Source: Hyalella azteca (lineage: Eukaryota > Arthropoda > Malacostraca > Amphipoda > Hyalellidae). Taken from it: a DNA stretch of 64,000 bases. Positions 10,829 through 22,726 of the stretch are shown here, one piece after another. The DNA lies in the NCBI RefSeq assembly GCF_000764305.2, contig NW_025937381.1, forward strand, positions 1-64,000, read 5' to 3'. Both the position numbers and the translations under genes were made by a program. The notes under the pieces were generated by a model. The model was not told the origin of the DNA and searched no databases. It saw only the letters and a list, made by a program, of their open reading frames with translations. Within the stretch, counting starts at the first letter, position 1; each line of letters begins with the position of its first letter.

Positions 10829-10908
10829 AGCACGCCATTGTTCAAAGAGACCATGAGGACGATATTCAAAACACCGATTATTCTGAAGGCGTCAACTCGT
10901 CGCGGCAT
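10812..10908 (-). CDS. Candidate first coding exon with signal peptide or signal anchor
   Basis: The minus-strand ATG at 10908 has G at -3. It opens 32 codons plus one base, ending at TGCAAA|GTGAGTACC, a near-perfect donor (phase 1). The peptide is MPRRVDAFRIIGVLNIVLMV followed by SLNNGVLLSSLQ: a basic n-region and a hydrophobic core, as in a signal peptide. An overlapping upstream frame starting ATGACAGCGCCTTGG ends 12 codons later just before the main ATG, which would act as a uORF. GATAAAAAAGG at about 11037-11047 (minus) is a weak TATA-like element at a sensible distance. Downstream exons were not identified with confidence. Confidence 0.45.
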
Positions 10909-11035
10909 CTCGTAGTCACTCGTCGGTGTTATTCTTCTCCCAAGGCGCTGTCATGTCAGCGAATATCGCGGCAAGTTTTCCAATCGAAACTCCGTTGTCC
11001 AGTGATTGGGTGGAGCTTGGGTTACAAGAAGTCTA

Positions 11036-11047
11036 CCTTTTTTATCG
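11036..11047 (-). promoter_or_regulatory. Possible TATA-like element
   Basis: The minus strand reads CGATAAAAAAGG about 130 bases upstream of the ATG at 10908. It would give a 5' leader of roughly 100 bases including the short upstream frame. The match is weak in an AT-rich background. Confidence 0.2.
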
Positions 11048-11557
11048 TCATCTTGCTTCAAATATTATTCATTCTTACAATTATTTTGAATATTAATATT
11101 TAATCGGCAAATTCGGGTTACAAATTTATTTTTTTTCAGCACACGTGAAGCCACCAACCGATGTTCAAAATTTTCTCGCATTTATTTCAGTACAAGGGAA
11201 TTTTTTCAATTATCATTACACACATTTTATATTTTCACAGCGAATCGTCGTATCCCGCGGTAAATTTTACTGTTCCTATTTAATCACCGAATCAGTTAAT
11301 AAAACTCTCATGATATAATTTAAGTAATATTATTTCCTAATTACAATTAGCAAGAAGGTCAATATGAAATATGACTCATACATAGGACTGGTCAGGCTCC
11401 GTATTGAAGATTCTAATTCGCCTTCAAATATTACCGAATGAGTTCTACCGCATTGATTTCATCTGAAAAGTTCGAATAACTTTCAACACCAACTACGTTT
11501 CTACCAACCAGCCTGAGAGCTCATGTTACTGAACTCACTGAACACGTAGTTAGGCAT

Positions 11558-11675
11558 ATAAAGTACCGTACACTGAGTGTTGTACACGGAATACCTCTAT
11601 TAGAGTACCGTCCGCTGAGTATATTACACAGAGTACCACTTATAGAGTACCGTCCACTGAGTACCACGCTCAGAG
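11558..11675. repeat. About 43-bp degenerate tandem repeat
   Basis: AGTACCGT(A/C)C(A/G)CTGAGT recurs near 11562, 11604 and 11647. On the minus strand the units present GTACTC after purines several times, starting at the 3' edge of the exon candidate at 11736-11665. Confidence 0.8.
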
Positions 11676-11736
11676 TGACCCAATAGTTTTTGGATCGAAT
11701 GAAGAATAGTCTCCACTTCTGTACTAAAATCACGAC
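11665..11736 (-). CDS. Candidate internal exon next to the 43-bp array
   Basis: A strong acceptor, TTTTTCACTCATCAG, precedes 11736. The following 23 codons read RDFSTEVETILHSIQKLLGH then SER and run to CGTG|GTACTC at 11665/11664. The acceptor is good; the donor is non-consensus after GTA. A second minus-strand frame stays open for 71 codons from a GTG through the array, so the frame is not settled. Confidence 0.25.
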
Positions 11737-12402
11737 CTGATGAGTGAAAAATTTTGGATTTTGTTTTCTAAAATGTTTGTGAGAGGAAATTACCTAAAGA
11801 AGCATTTACTTCATTCTGTAGGTTATTCCAAAACTAGTAAAAATTAGATCACATTTTGAATAATAACTGATTTATGTTCATGCAATTATTTCACTTAATG
11901 ACAAAATGTTCTCTTAAAACCTTTTGTGTCACTGAACTAGCATCTGAAACCTCTGAAATAAAGAAAAGTGTTAAATATATCATTCGAGAGATTGTTATTT
12001 CTCAGAAGTATATCGTTATTCAAGCCAATTAGAAAAGCAATAAGAAAATCGAACATCAAACGTACTAACGCTTGGGTTACAAAAAAACTATGAATTTTCG
12101 TTTATTCAAATTAATAGCACCCCTACGTATTACCGAGTAAAGATTGTAGCGAAGTATTTAGTGGAGCGTGAAATAAATTGAAAAATCTAAAAACTTTAAA
12201 AAATGTAACTTTAGAGTTTTGCACAGGTTCACTTGTGAGATTTCCTGGTTAAATATTTGAATTAACTAGTGGTCATTCGTCTTCAGGTTAGCGAAAAAAA
12301 TTCCATAAATTTGCACTTGAATTTGACACCAACTTTACTAATTAATGCATAAATTGACCATATAAATGATTGCATCCGTATGTCGGACCAGTTTGTAGTC
12401 TT

Positions 12403-12535
12403 TCAAATAAAAATATTATAGTTCCACTTGAACGTTGTACACTTATAGCCTACAGGATCTTCCCAGACTTCTTGCGTTGGCATTGAAGGCGCTTGCAGAT
12501 TTGGGCTTCTTGCCTTGACTGCATGGCCACTGCAT
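12403..12535 (-). CDS. Candidate terminal exon
   Basis: CATTATTGTCTATTTTCCAG is a strong acceptor ending at 12536. All three frames are open after it. The longest reads CSGHAVKARSPNLQ, then APSMPTQEVWEDPVGYKC and TTFKWNYNIFI to a TGA at 12403. The phase-0 frame starts MQWPCSQGKKPKS and stops earlier. The GC-richer composition against AT-rich surroundings supports an exon. Frame and family are unresolved. Confidence 0.35.
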
Positions 12536-12536
12536 C

Positions 12537-13464
12537 TGGAAAATAGACAATAATGTGCAGTTGAGCTACAATGTGCTTTCTTGGAGCAACAATTTGGTAA
12601 TTATAATGCTTTTTAATAATTGAGGTGCAATAATTATTTTCTCGACTACTCTTCATTATGAACCATTTGAACAATCTGAGCTCTAATTTGGAGTACCAGG
12701 ATTGAAATGAATTAATTTAAGATCTTATTTATACAGAGTTACGAAGCAATATGCAGGCGTGAATAGCGTGCCTCAATAAAAATTTCACTTTATAAGGCCC
12801 ATCATTAATTATATGGATATATCATAAATTATTGAAAATATAGGATTATTCTGATGTAACATTCATTTAAGAACACATATTTCAATGCAGAATTTCGCGA
12901 TCACTCCCTAGAAATTATCGTCCATGCAGCATTTGATCAAGCCATGACCTGGGCTTACAAGCGCAGCAACACAGGCGTTACAAGGCCGGGAATAAATGTT
13001 CATCTCGGCCTCACTCGCCAACCTTCTCTGCCTCTACTGTAATAAGGATCTATTTTCCTAGCGCTGTTGTCGTAGGTATAGAGTGGTAGCCTAGAGGTTC
13101 AGTTATCAGGTGGAACATTAAAATACTTTATTGTACACAGAATCACTCAATATTAAGACTTGTTTATTCAAAGGAACATTGCACGATCTTTTTCAGAGAC
13201 TTGATAAACGGGCAATGGTAAACTTTCCGTCTAGTGGAAGGACACGTGATGCTGTCTTCTAGTCTACGTTCATACTGCCAGTTCTTTCCTATGCGCAAAA
13301 CCCTAATCGCAATTTCAGCAGTCACTAAAATATTCCTCAAATTATATCACTCATTAATAATATATTTAAACACACATAAATACATGAGTATTAAAATATT
13401 CCTTAAGCCGACGCCTCTACAATATATATTCCCTACAGATTTAAGGCATATCTCCTCACTGCAG
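12537..13464. other. No further gene recognised
   Basis: Likely intronic or intergenic. No array, element end or convincing exon was seen. Confidence 0.4.
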
Positions 13465-13570
13465 CGAGACCCCTGCATCTCACTGCACCACTACTCAGTC
13501 TCTGGACTGAAGGGAGATGTGCTACAACGCAAGTCTGGATGCAATGACTTATTTCACCCATACTGCAGAG
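13465..13570 (+). CDS. Candidate internal exon
   Basis: The acceptor ATCTCCTCACTGCAG (AG at 13463-13464) is followed by 35 codons plus one base: RDPCISLHHYSVSGLKGDVL then QRKSGCNDLFHPYCR, ending CAGAG|GTGATT. The frame is part of a longer open stretch (13234-13665, 143 codons, with an ATG at 13249) that ends in a hydrophobic segment SIWGFLVVLFVMCMYLLAS. Either it is a spliced exon or the whole stretch is one small membrane-protein frame. I favour the exon because codon use degrades outside it. Confidence 0.35.
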
Positions 13571-14410
13571 GTGATTTTTTTATGCCCCAATTATATTCGA
13601 TCTGGGGCTTCCTTGTGGTTTTATTTGTAATGTGTATGTACTTGCTAGCTTCACACCCGGATTGATTTGACTTATTTAATAAGTATAACAATTTTTCATT
13701 TGTTAACATAATTCCAATGTTTTAGGCTGCATTCAAATAGAAATTCACATTTAAATACTTCATAATTTTCGTCGACTATAAGAAGATCATACAGATTTAT
13801 GTAAGAAGATCATATATTTTTCTTCAGTGCAGTGGAGCCATCTCAAACTTAGCAATCCCTATGATTTCAAATTTGATTATATCCCCAAGACGCTAGTTTG
13901 TCCGGCATATATTATGATATATAATATACATGCAGGCAGGTCCTGGGAGGAGTAGTCGTCGTTCGCAAGCAATCACGACACCGCTAATTATTGGTCAATA
14001 TTGAGCATATCGCTTCCAGTACATTGATTCACTTTACATTTCTGCGTCAGGTGAACAGAAATTCGAAATTGCATAAAAAAATATATTTTCTGATTTTTAG
14101 CTAGGGATTAGCTATACACGTCTTTTGTTCGTAGTTTACAATATTTTAAAAGTCAGTTGACGATCTGCAATGTTAAAGTCCGTCATTACGAAGTTGTTTT
14201 TTCGTCATGCATATAAACGTCGATCGGAATTAATATATTACGATAGGATGACTCTTATTCTGAAATACAGATGTCTGAAGTAGCAATATACACAATTTCT
14301 ATTTATTTGATTGTTTTGTAGATAAAAAAGGCCTTTAGATCGCAAAAAAGTGAACCTGGTTTAGTATTTCAGCACCATTTCTCGCTCAACACCCACCTCT
14401 CTTTACGATA
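13571..14410. other. No gene recognised
   Basis: AT-rich. Contains only a short local duplication of AAGAAGATCATA (about 13781-13815). Confidence 0.4.
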
Positions 14411-14770
14411 ATCCCCTTCCCCTGGTAATAGTGCCACCGCAGCGTCAGCGCAGAATGTTTACTTCACTCGGAGCGCTCGGCGACGGGCACTCGGTTTCTG
14501 CGGCGCCGGAGAATGACTGCGTGATTGCCGGCGCTCGGTTTCTGCGGCGCCGGAGAATGGCTGCGTGATTGCCGGCGCTCGGTTTCTGCGGCGCCGGAGA
14601 AAGGCTGCGTGATTGCTTCTGCTGCGGAGCGCGAGCAGTGCAGGCAATAAATTGCCGCCTTCAATGCGCGGCAAAAGCGCGCGAGGCATGCGAGCTGCGC
14701 TGCCTGGAGTGTAGCATGCGTGTACATGCTGGAACATGAAGAGAATTGGTGGGAAATTGCCAGGCATGCA
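14411..14770. other. GC-rich, CpG-rich island with overlapping open frames
   Basis: This 360-bp block stands out from the AT-rich surroundings by its density of CG and GC dinucleotides. On the plus strand, ATG at 14456 (A at -3) opens MFTSLGALGDGHSVSAAPEN and runs into the 44-bp array. On the minus strand an ATG frame of 102 codons (MPGNFPPILFMFQHVHACY...) and another of 116 overlap it. The array unit is not a multiple of three, so all frames shift through it. It could be a CpG-island promoter or a first exon, but the strand cannot be chosen. Confidence 0.4.
14489..14615. repeat. 44-bp GC-rich tandem repeat, about 2.9 copies
   Basis: CTCGGTTTCTGCGGCGCCGG occurs at 14490, 14534 and 14578, exactly 44 bp apart. 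Confidence 0.9.
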
Positions 14771-16599
14771 CGTGTGTCGTTGTGATCCAAGTTTCGTTCA
14801 AAAGTAAAAATCATACAAGTTTTTTCTTCAAATTGCTTGAGGAGCTTGGTGGAAAATCAGCAAATGTATTCTTCTAAGTTACGAAGAAAGATCTTCCATA
14901 ATTAATCGTCTATCGGGTACATTTTTTCCGCATCGTGGAATTTTAATTTCGTGATTTGAGTATAAACTATGAAGATGTTGGCATTTTTATTTTGAAATTC
15001 GAAATTCTCGAATGAAGGAAACTTGTTCTGAGGAAGCAAAGGCTACGACCGACTCGGAACGATTTTTTTCAAAATATGCAAGTAGCGCTATATTGCAGTA
15101 ATATTGCGATAGTTTTTACACTAAACTATGGAATAACATGCATAATTCAGTGAAAACCGAAAGATAAGAATCAGCAAACGTTCAGGCGAAGATAAGTTCA
15201 TTGTTGGTACGTTTCCCTCTTATAAGATTGAGAGTTCGAAAGGAAGTTCTCAACATGATCGCATATAGAACAATACAAAGAAAACAATGGCTGTTTCGAA
15301 TTATGTAATGCAAACCCTGTGTTGATTTATTTGAATAGAAAGAATCATCTGTAAATTAATTGCTACTCTTAACTCCTATTGTATATAAATATCCAAGGTT
15401 AAGTGTTCTTTTTATAACCTCTTCATTGCCTAATAATTAGGGTCCAAACCCTCGAAAAATTCCCCATTCCTTCCTCCCACATTATAGCTCGATGAGAGGC
15501 TTAACTTGTGGCTGTAAAAATTCGTCAAACTTGGCTCCCTCAACTTGGAGCTTTGATAAAGAAGAAACTTTTGACTTGAGTTCAGAGAGAAGCGCAACTT
15601 AGAATGCTGCTGATTACCTCGGGGTAAAAAGCCAGAAGAACGGCCATATGATGAAGAACGATGCTTATAATCTAGGGATGTTTCCCTAGAAAAGAAATCA
15701 TACATTACGAGTAACGAGAAAAATAAATTCGGTGTGCTATATGAGCCTACAATGCTTGCTACTCGATATCATGTCAATACTGTTTTACCGTCATCAGCGG
15801 ATTTCATTTATCATTTCCGAAGTTCTTGCTTCCATTTCATACGCCTTCTAATTTTAAGTGAAAATAGAGATAATTTTTAATGTCAAAATTGAGTTCAGAA
15901 TGATTATTAAAGAATTATTCTATTGCTATAAAAAGCTCGGTCTAAATAAAAATATTGACAAGTGGAAGGAAAGCTAGGAATTACGTTCCACTGAGTAGAC
16001 AGAAATTATTGCAAGTGAGGCGGAATGTTTCAAATAATACTTAGCAAAATAAATAATTAGTTTCCATTATTAATAATTAAAAATTTCTAAGTAAAGAGAG
16101 ATTATTAATCAAGTTTAGTTTCATGGGCACAATTAAGTCGACTTAATTGTTAGAACTTCACCTTTTTCATTTTAATGAAATGGCGACGGAGGTACATACG
16201 TATATGTCTCACGTCTTTTAAGCTTATAACGAAAATGCAATTATATAAAGACTTATTCTCGGAATAAACACTATATATAAAAACGTCCAAGCCATATTAG
16301 AGTTCAATGATGTATACAATGATAAATTTTACCGTCTCTTTCATGAACTAAAGTAGGAGGAACTTTGCACCTCTGAGTATTACTACCGCTCCGTTTATTG
16401 TACTGGCTACCACGCGTCGGCCAGCGAGAGTATGAACGATAATATTATTGAATTTCTTGTGAAAAATACATATAACAGAGTAATGTAGGAAAACAATAGG
16501 TCCTTTCCTCGCCAAGGATGTTATTTACCTTGCTATTGCCAAAAAAAGGTACAAGCGCCGTTTCAACACAAGTCAACGGCGGCCGGGGCTTCAACTTAA
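14771..16599. other. No gene recognised; one perfect palindrome
   Basis: AT-rich. A 91-codon minus-strand frame (15705-15430) is Ser/Tyr-rich but featureless. CAATTAAGTCGACTTAATTG at 16130-16149 is a perfect 20-bp palindrome. Confidence 0.4.
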
Positions 16600-16769
16600 A
16601 TTGAGTTGACGGCTTCACAGAACTCCTGAAAATTGACGGTCGCAGCGGACGACGCAACCAAGTATTTCGGCTGAGTCAAGGGAGCTCTGTACGGGTAATT
16701 CAGTGATGTAGCTTTGGCTGGAGTCATGATGCGCTGCACGTGTTGTGTACAAATCGTCAAACAAACGTT

Positions 16770-16899
16770 CGAACTTCTGACTTCGACTTCCGGCTGCCGC
16801 CCCCCTATCGCCCCCCAAACGCCCTCTTCTTCTTTACCGCCCCCCAAAATCTTTCCATCGCCCCTAGGGGGGCGATATCGCCCACTTTGGGAACCACTG
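16770..16899 (-). mobile_element. hAT-like transposon terminus
   Basis: Read on the minus strand, the right edge starts CAGTGGTTCCCAAAGTGGGC and continues with GCGATATCGCCC and a C-rich/G-rich palindromic block. CAGTGGTT(C/T)(C/T)CAAA is the usual end of a large group of hAT elements. The eight bases beyond the end (CTCTAAAT) would be the target-site copy, but no matching left end was found, so only one terminus survives. Overlapping short frames on both strands (16596-16958) show no transposase motif. Confidence 0.55.
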
Positions 16900-19121
16900 C
16901 TCTAAATAAACCCTTAGAACCGAGCCAATCTAAACCTCGTAACCTGTTAGCACTTTAATTTCGGGTTCACATAACTACTGTAGGTCTGTAATATGCGCGG
17001 TATTATGATGCAATACTCGCTCAGTGATTAAGTAAGAAAATCATATGAATCTACAGCGGTAATACTTCAACCATGGCGCTCTCTCGTGGGACCTTTAGTA
17101 TAATGGTGAACCTTCTTCCTATTTGGCAAGAGAAGTCAATACGTCGCTGTGGTGAACTGAACTAACATATGAATGAAACTATCGTAGAAATTTAATTTAT
17201 TGCAGTTATCACAATACTCAGACATATTAAATACTAATATTCCATGCCTCGGAACGAATGCTTCTGTTACTGTACTCAAATTATCATGATTAAATTTTAA
17301 TGGAGTTTTGATTCACAATTTAAATCCAAATGATGTATCAAACTCAAGTTTTAATAGTATTCCAAAATATTGATGAACATGATATAATATCATGTCGCAA
17401 TTGCGAGAAAAAAATTTGGCAGAAGAATCTATACTGCCTGTTAGTGATTTGATTCGCCTTGGCAATGATCCGGTCGATAAATTTCTTGGTCATCTTATTT
17501 GAAGGTTGTCAGGACTTCTCGGCTTGTGCCAGAGCATGAAACTTTAGAGAACACATTTTTATGTACTCTTCATTTAGTTCACATCAGCCTGAAAATTCGA
17601 TGACATGTTTTATTTCTTCATTCTACAAATGGTTACCGAAGAAGGGTAAGGTTTTTAAGATTCCTAAACTAACGCGGAAGCAAGGAAATTTTCCTTATGA
17701 AACACTTTTTATTTGGACTACCAAGAAGGTATCTTAGCTATTCTATGCTCATCTTGACAATTGCGGCCTATAACACCAGTGAATTTTGCACCCAGGCACA
17801 CAGTGCTTTATTAAATAATACCGAGTAGGATAAACATCTATATAATTCTTGCGTAGCTGCAATTTATTTTGTTATGCAATATATGTTATGCAATGTTATT
17901 TATGTTTATGTTATACATGTTATTTTGTTATCTTATGCAATTTATTTTCAGGATTAACGGCATCTTTGAAGGCCGTAGCTGCATAAATTGCGATTGCGAA
18001 ATGCACTCATTTGTCGAAAATAAATTTTCGAATTGCGAAAACTTTGCGAAAACAAATCTCCGCTGCACTAATTTATATAATTATTCTGCGTAGCATTTTA
18101 TTTAATTTCAAATTCCTAGCTAATTTGTCATTTAAACAAACTAATATACTAGTTCCCTTCTGTTCTAATGGTTCCCAAAGCGACCTTAGAAGACAAAGAA
18201 AACATGTTTATAATGAAGCAAGGGGCTATAGCAGTGAAATTGTATGGTCAAGAGACAACATTCGAATTTGAAACGTCCTTTAAAGCCGAGCAGAAGTTTT
18301 TTGGATTCGAATTGGCATTTTACATTGATGAGCTATGCAATCGCTATATGAATATATTATCAATATTTATTTATTTATCAGTATATTATTTCATAAAAAT
18401 AGTCGATAATCCTGTATAAACCCGATTTTCAAATCGAACTCTAAAATTGTAACATTGAAGACGTCTCGCCTACAAGAATTGGAAGGTAGAGAGATGCATC
18501 AGTATAAATAGCATTCGTTTCAATGCATTAGCATAGGGTTTAGTTATCTGTAGTTTCATTGCATTCTCGGATTCGACAACAAATTTTCTCATCCTATGAC
18601 AGGATAAATTCAAAAGAATAAAATACGAATAATTAATTAATTAATTCAACTGCATAGATTTCGTTATAATAGTTGTGCATGTGTTTAGTGTGAGAAAAAA
18701 GTATTAAGTACTATTAAATAATAGTTAGGGTATCGGAATATCGAGGCTGTGACGCATCAGGCTACTGAAGTATACAGTATATGAAATAACAATGAAAACG
18801 TAGACTACGATGTTGAGTTCTAAGGAGAGCGAGCAATGATGACTTTTGCGAATCAATCTTGAGATCTACTTTCGCTAATGAAATTTCTTATGGAGTTTTC
18901 CGAGACAATCAAATTATAATGCTCAAGTTCACAGGTGTGAAGTTTGGGCAATTTGTCTTCCAGTCAGTCGATTGGGACTTCATGTGATCTTGGCAAATCG
19001 AAAAAATTAAATTTCTAAAAATTCTATTAAAAGTTGAAGAAAAGCTGTCCAAGTGCCGCTGCACAATTGTGACGTCGAGCGATGAAAGTTGCTCCTGCGC
19101 CCAACAGGTCTGACGTTTGAG
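16900..19121. other. No gene recognised
   Basis: AT-rich. An 83-codon plus-strand frame from a real ATG at 18168 (MVPKATLEDKENMFIMKQG...) is hydrophilic at first and AT-driven at its end. It lacks any motif and is not called. Confidence 0.35.
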
Positions 19122-19180
19122 GAAATGAGTTTGAAAAGTTATGAGTTTGAAAAGTTATGAATTTGAAAGTTATGAGTTTG
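19122..19180. repeat. 16-18 bp tandem repeat, about 3.5 copies
   Basis: TGAGTTTGAAAAGTTA and close variants repeat directly upstream of, and into, the start of the plus-strand frame at 19166. Confidence 0.8.
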
Positions 19181-19378
19181 ATTGGTACTTTCCTAATTGT
19201 ACCACTGGCTGAGGTCGCAGCCTCAATTATCACGGACGACCAAGTTCGACTTTACAGCAGAGAAAATGTGATTACCAGCGATCCTGCAAATTTCGGTTAC
19301 CAGTTTCGTATTCGGCTTTTAAATTTAAATGTGAGCAACATTAAAACTCACCAAGCTAAATTTGGACAATTTGATTGA
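19166..19378 (+). CDS. Possible secreted-protein first exon
   Basis: An ATG inside the last repeat unit gives MSLIGTFLIVPLAEVAAS, a convincing signal-peptide shape. It is followed by IITDDQVRLYSRENVITS and DPANFGYQF. After that the frame becomes AT-driven. TTC|GTATTC at about 19307 would be a poor donor. The layout of signal peptide, short acidic/basic spacer and YxF is reminiscent of arthropod cuticular proteins, but no chitin-binding consensus is present, so this is only a suggestion. Confidence 0.3.
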   Translation, partial: KVMSLIGTFLIVPLAEVAASIITDDQVRLYSRENVITSDPANFGYQFRIRLLNLNVSNIKTHQAKFGQFD

Positions 19379-19623
19379 ACTTTCACGTCCAATTTGAAAA
19401 GCTATTTATGCTAATTCTACTTCATAAATAGCTGTACTGACACTCGAGAAGTCTTGTTCAGCGGCAAAACCGAGCAATGTACGAGTCTTCGATATCAACG
19501 TTTCCTTATATTTTATGCAGTGTCTATTTCTATCGTCAAAATAGCAATTTCTGATCAACATTCACAATTACTCGCATAGATGCCATAAAATAAGTATTAT
19601 TATACATTGATTGTTCAATTTAC

Positions 19624-19777
19624 CTTTCCATATTTTGTAGTCGGCAGCATAAATTTCTTAACGTATACGGGGACAACGGACGAGCCATCACTCCAGACTC
19701 TTGCGTCGTCCGCGCTCGTAATCGGATTGCAAGAGCCGTTCTGAGAGCCTGGATTAGAGTGGGGCTTGGATTTGCAG
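19624..19777 (-). CDS. Candidate internal exon, cysteine-containing, possibly extracellular
   Basis: A minus-strand acceptor GGTGGCCCTCTCAG is followed by one base and 51 codons to GGAAAG|GTAAAT, a good donor (phase 0). The peptide includes CKSKPHSNPGSQNGSCNP, ITSADDARVWSDGSSVV and PVYVKKFMLPTTKYGK. Codon use is strongly protein-like with G/C-ending codons in an AT-rich region. The entry phase (two bases needed) matches the exit phase of the candidate exon at 23019-22928. Family not recognised. Confidence 0.4.
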
Positions 19778-20399
19778 CTGAGAGGGCCACCATCAGCACC
19801 AAAAAGTCAGAGGTAATTTGGCCTTAGAATAATCCAATTAAAATTTACTCGCTCTCCCTTGTTCAAACAACCTCTTGACTCGCAGCCGAAATTTGCGGCA
19901 GTTGGGCGCAAATTTGCGATTTAAATTACAAATCTTTGCAAGACTGGAGGCAGCCTTTCATTGGCCACTTATCATTTTACTTGAAGTATTCGGAGATTAT
20001 AAAAATTCATGAAGTAATTTCAGAATATCATAGTTTTTGTTTATGAAATTTGCGAGGATTTGAGAGTCACAAGACATCGCATCCACAATTTTCAAGAATT
20101 CTTTCCGTATTAATTGCATGACACCGGCTGATCCATACCACATATATTTCTATAATTTTCATCTTAATTACCTTTCAGAATGCAAAGTATTCCGTGCGTT
20201 TGCACTATTTGCGTAAAGACGCATTCAATATATTTCTAATTGCACAAGTGACCCTGAAATTCACTCTATAATTAAACACTGAGAAACCTTGCCTCAAGTC
20301 CACAGCGTTGATGCAGTAGTCCCGTAGTAAATGTCAAGGAAGTTCTGTCAGAGTTGAGGCTCAACATCAAGACAAGTCCCCGCTCGTCACCGGAGCTGT

Positions 20400-20700
20400 C
20401 AACTGAGGACGCACTTAGCAGCGCCGGCAATTGTAGGGGAAACTAACGTAAGCCCGACCGTAACATACGGGATCGTCCCGTAACTTGTAATTAGTAAGTA
20501 ACGTTAGTCTATTCTTCTCATTTATGTCTGTCAATCGCCAGCAAGCGTCCATATCACATGTCAATAATTCAATCTTTGTGTAGTCATTCATATGCCTGTT
20601 ACTACTTCAATGTCCGTCATGTGTAAATAAACCATTCTAGACCATCGCCGACTTATAGAACCTGAGTTTATTCCATTATATAGCCAGCCCTAGCTATACC
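20400..20700 (+). mobile_element. Possible solo LTR
   Basis: The block has an LTR-like sequence: TGTAGGGGAAACTAACG near the start, an imperfect palindrome ACGGGATCGTCCCGT, then GTGTAAATAAACCATTC (polyadenylation-type signal), then GAGTTTATTCCATTATA. No second LTR or primer-binding site could be confirmed, and boundaries are approximate. Confidence 0.25.
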
Positions 20701-22284
20701 AGCCGCCACAGCAATTGCCCTGTCGGCAGCTCATCAGCTTCTGGCGAACGTAAGTCTAATCCGGGCAGTCACGTCGACGTTGACGTGCAAAATTATGATT
20801 TTTTGCTCATGAAAGTGGCGTTGTCAGGAAATAATTGGGTCCGATAATATTTTTTCTCAATAATATAGTTTCTAAATCGGACAAATGGTCTTGAACTCAT
20901 TTCTTGTACAATTGTTATTATGGTTACAATTCCTAAGCGGGCCTGATAATGATAAAAATGAATCTTGATTTTGGATTATCAATCATAAACTATATCCCAT
21001 ACAATTTTTCAACTCTCTTCCATAAAAAATAAAGACGGATTTTAACAAGAAATTAAGAAAGACACTTGTGTAAGTTTAGTTCGTTGTACGGAACGATCAG
21101 AGCGGTATTGAATACTTTTATCCCAAGAGTTTCTGCAGGATCCAATTCACCGCCGCATGCATGAAAACATAAGAAGAAATACGTTGTAACTTCAATATTG
21201 GTTCTCGATTAATGACGCGTGACAATCAATTCTTTTAATATTGTTCACCATATAACAAATGTAAGATCAATTTGAGAACCCGTTTTGACATTCATTGTGA
21301 ACGCAACGTAATTGTTAAGATGTAAAATGTTTCTTGAACTCAACGAATACACAATTCTACTTAAAAAAATTATATATACATAAGCATGATTTTCCCAGCA
21401 GAAAGAATTATCGAACTTTTTTCTAGAACCTAGAACAAAAGTTCAGGAATAAGTTGCATACAAACTGAGCGTGTGCCTTTAAAACCCCGCACTTCTTAAA
21501 AAAACTCTCCGTGAAATAATTATCAGAAAAATTACCTTATAAAATAAATAACAAATAATAATTATCTCCATGAAATAATTATTTCATGAATTATCATACA
21601 AACAAAGATGTTGAATAATGTAAGCTTGAAATAAACTTCATGTCATTGAAGCATTAAATCACCGCGCAGAAGCGTGAATGCAGCAAATATTGATTACATA
21701 CGATGGATATTTAATATATACTAAATTTATACGTACACTGATACCGACAGTTCTGCAGCACAAGAGACTGCCGCATGATAGAAAAGACTGCGCGTTTTAT
21801 CTAAAATAAATATTCTGATCTCGAGGAGCAAACATCTGATATGCGAAGCATCAGCTCATCGCCTTAAATGCAATAAACTATAAATGCAATTTCTGTGTAA
21901 ATCTTTCCACTCAATGCTACAATTTGTAGATTGAACTCGACGCAAAATTTCTTCATTTCCGTAGACGATAGCGGAACAATCCATGAATAACGAGGTGCTT
22001 TAGTCTCTTCTTTCAATCTTACGTAGCGAATGGAGTCTAATTTTCGCTTCAATTTCTGCGTATACTGCAACTTGAATAAAGAGATCTTTCTTTCTCAAAT
22101 AAAAGGAGCTAAATGAGCTTCGCAATCGAGTGAAATTCCCGTAAACCATTGGAATGGACCTGGACGAGGAGGTCCGTAGAGTTTCAAGGAGAGCTATCAT
22201 TAAAAGACATCGGTCGGGTTAGGGACGGTAAAAAATTTCGGCTTGATATTTTATATCTTACGCGGTGTACAGTACACGATGAAT
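20701..22284. other. No gene recognised; perfect palindrome
   Basis: AT-rich. CATGAAATAATTATTTCATG (21569-21588) is a perfect 20-bp palindrome. The minus-strand frames at 21864-22200 lack motifs. Confidence 0.4.
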
Positions 22285-22530
22285 GACTAGGAGCCCAGCA
22301 ATATGAAGTCTATGCCTACGAGTATAGTGGCATAGAGTAATGAATTCGAGTCCTGTAGTGCAGAGTCAATGAGTAGGAGTCCTATAACACAGAGTCATTA
22401 GTATAAGTTCTGTAGTTCAGAGTCTATGAGTACGAGTCCTTTAATACAGAGTCATGAGTATGAATCCTGTAGTTCTGAGTCCATGTGTACGAGTCCTGTA
22501 ATAGAGTCACGGGTCGATGAGTACGAGTAC
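22285..22530. repeat. About 30-bp degenerate tandem repeat, roughly 8 copies
   Basis: GAGTACGAGTCCTGTA(A/G)T(A/G)CAGAGTC and variants recur through the block. On the minus strand many units resemble TATTACAG followed by GACTCG, an acceptor-like motif. Confidence 0.8.
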
Positions 22531-22726
22531 AGCAATAAAAATTTGCTACATCAGCTGCCTCGTTAATTACAGCTTCTCTTTATACCAGCAGGTCACACCA
22601 ATTAACAGCGCTGCTATTTACACCTCTATTCTGATGTGCCTTCAAGCTGCTAACAAGCTCACTCAAAAGACGATTGTGCCAAATACTGTTACCACGGACC
22701 CCACGGACCAAGAAGTTCACTCCATA

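Noticed and set aside
14464..14814. 116-codon minus-strand protein
   Set aside because: Frames cross a 44-bp repeat that is not a multiple of three, and both strands are open; composition-driven.
19620..19802. 60-codon minus-strand ORF (MVLMVALSAANPSPTLIQ...)
   Set aside because: It is a shadow: another minus-strand frame in the same place has better codon use and good splice sites at both ends (19777-19624).
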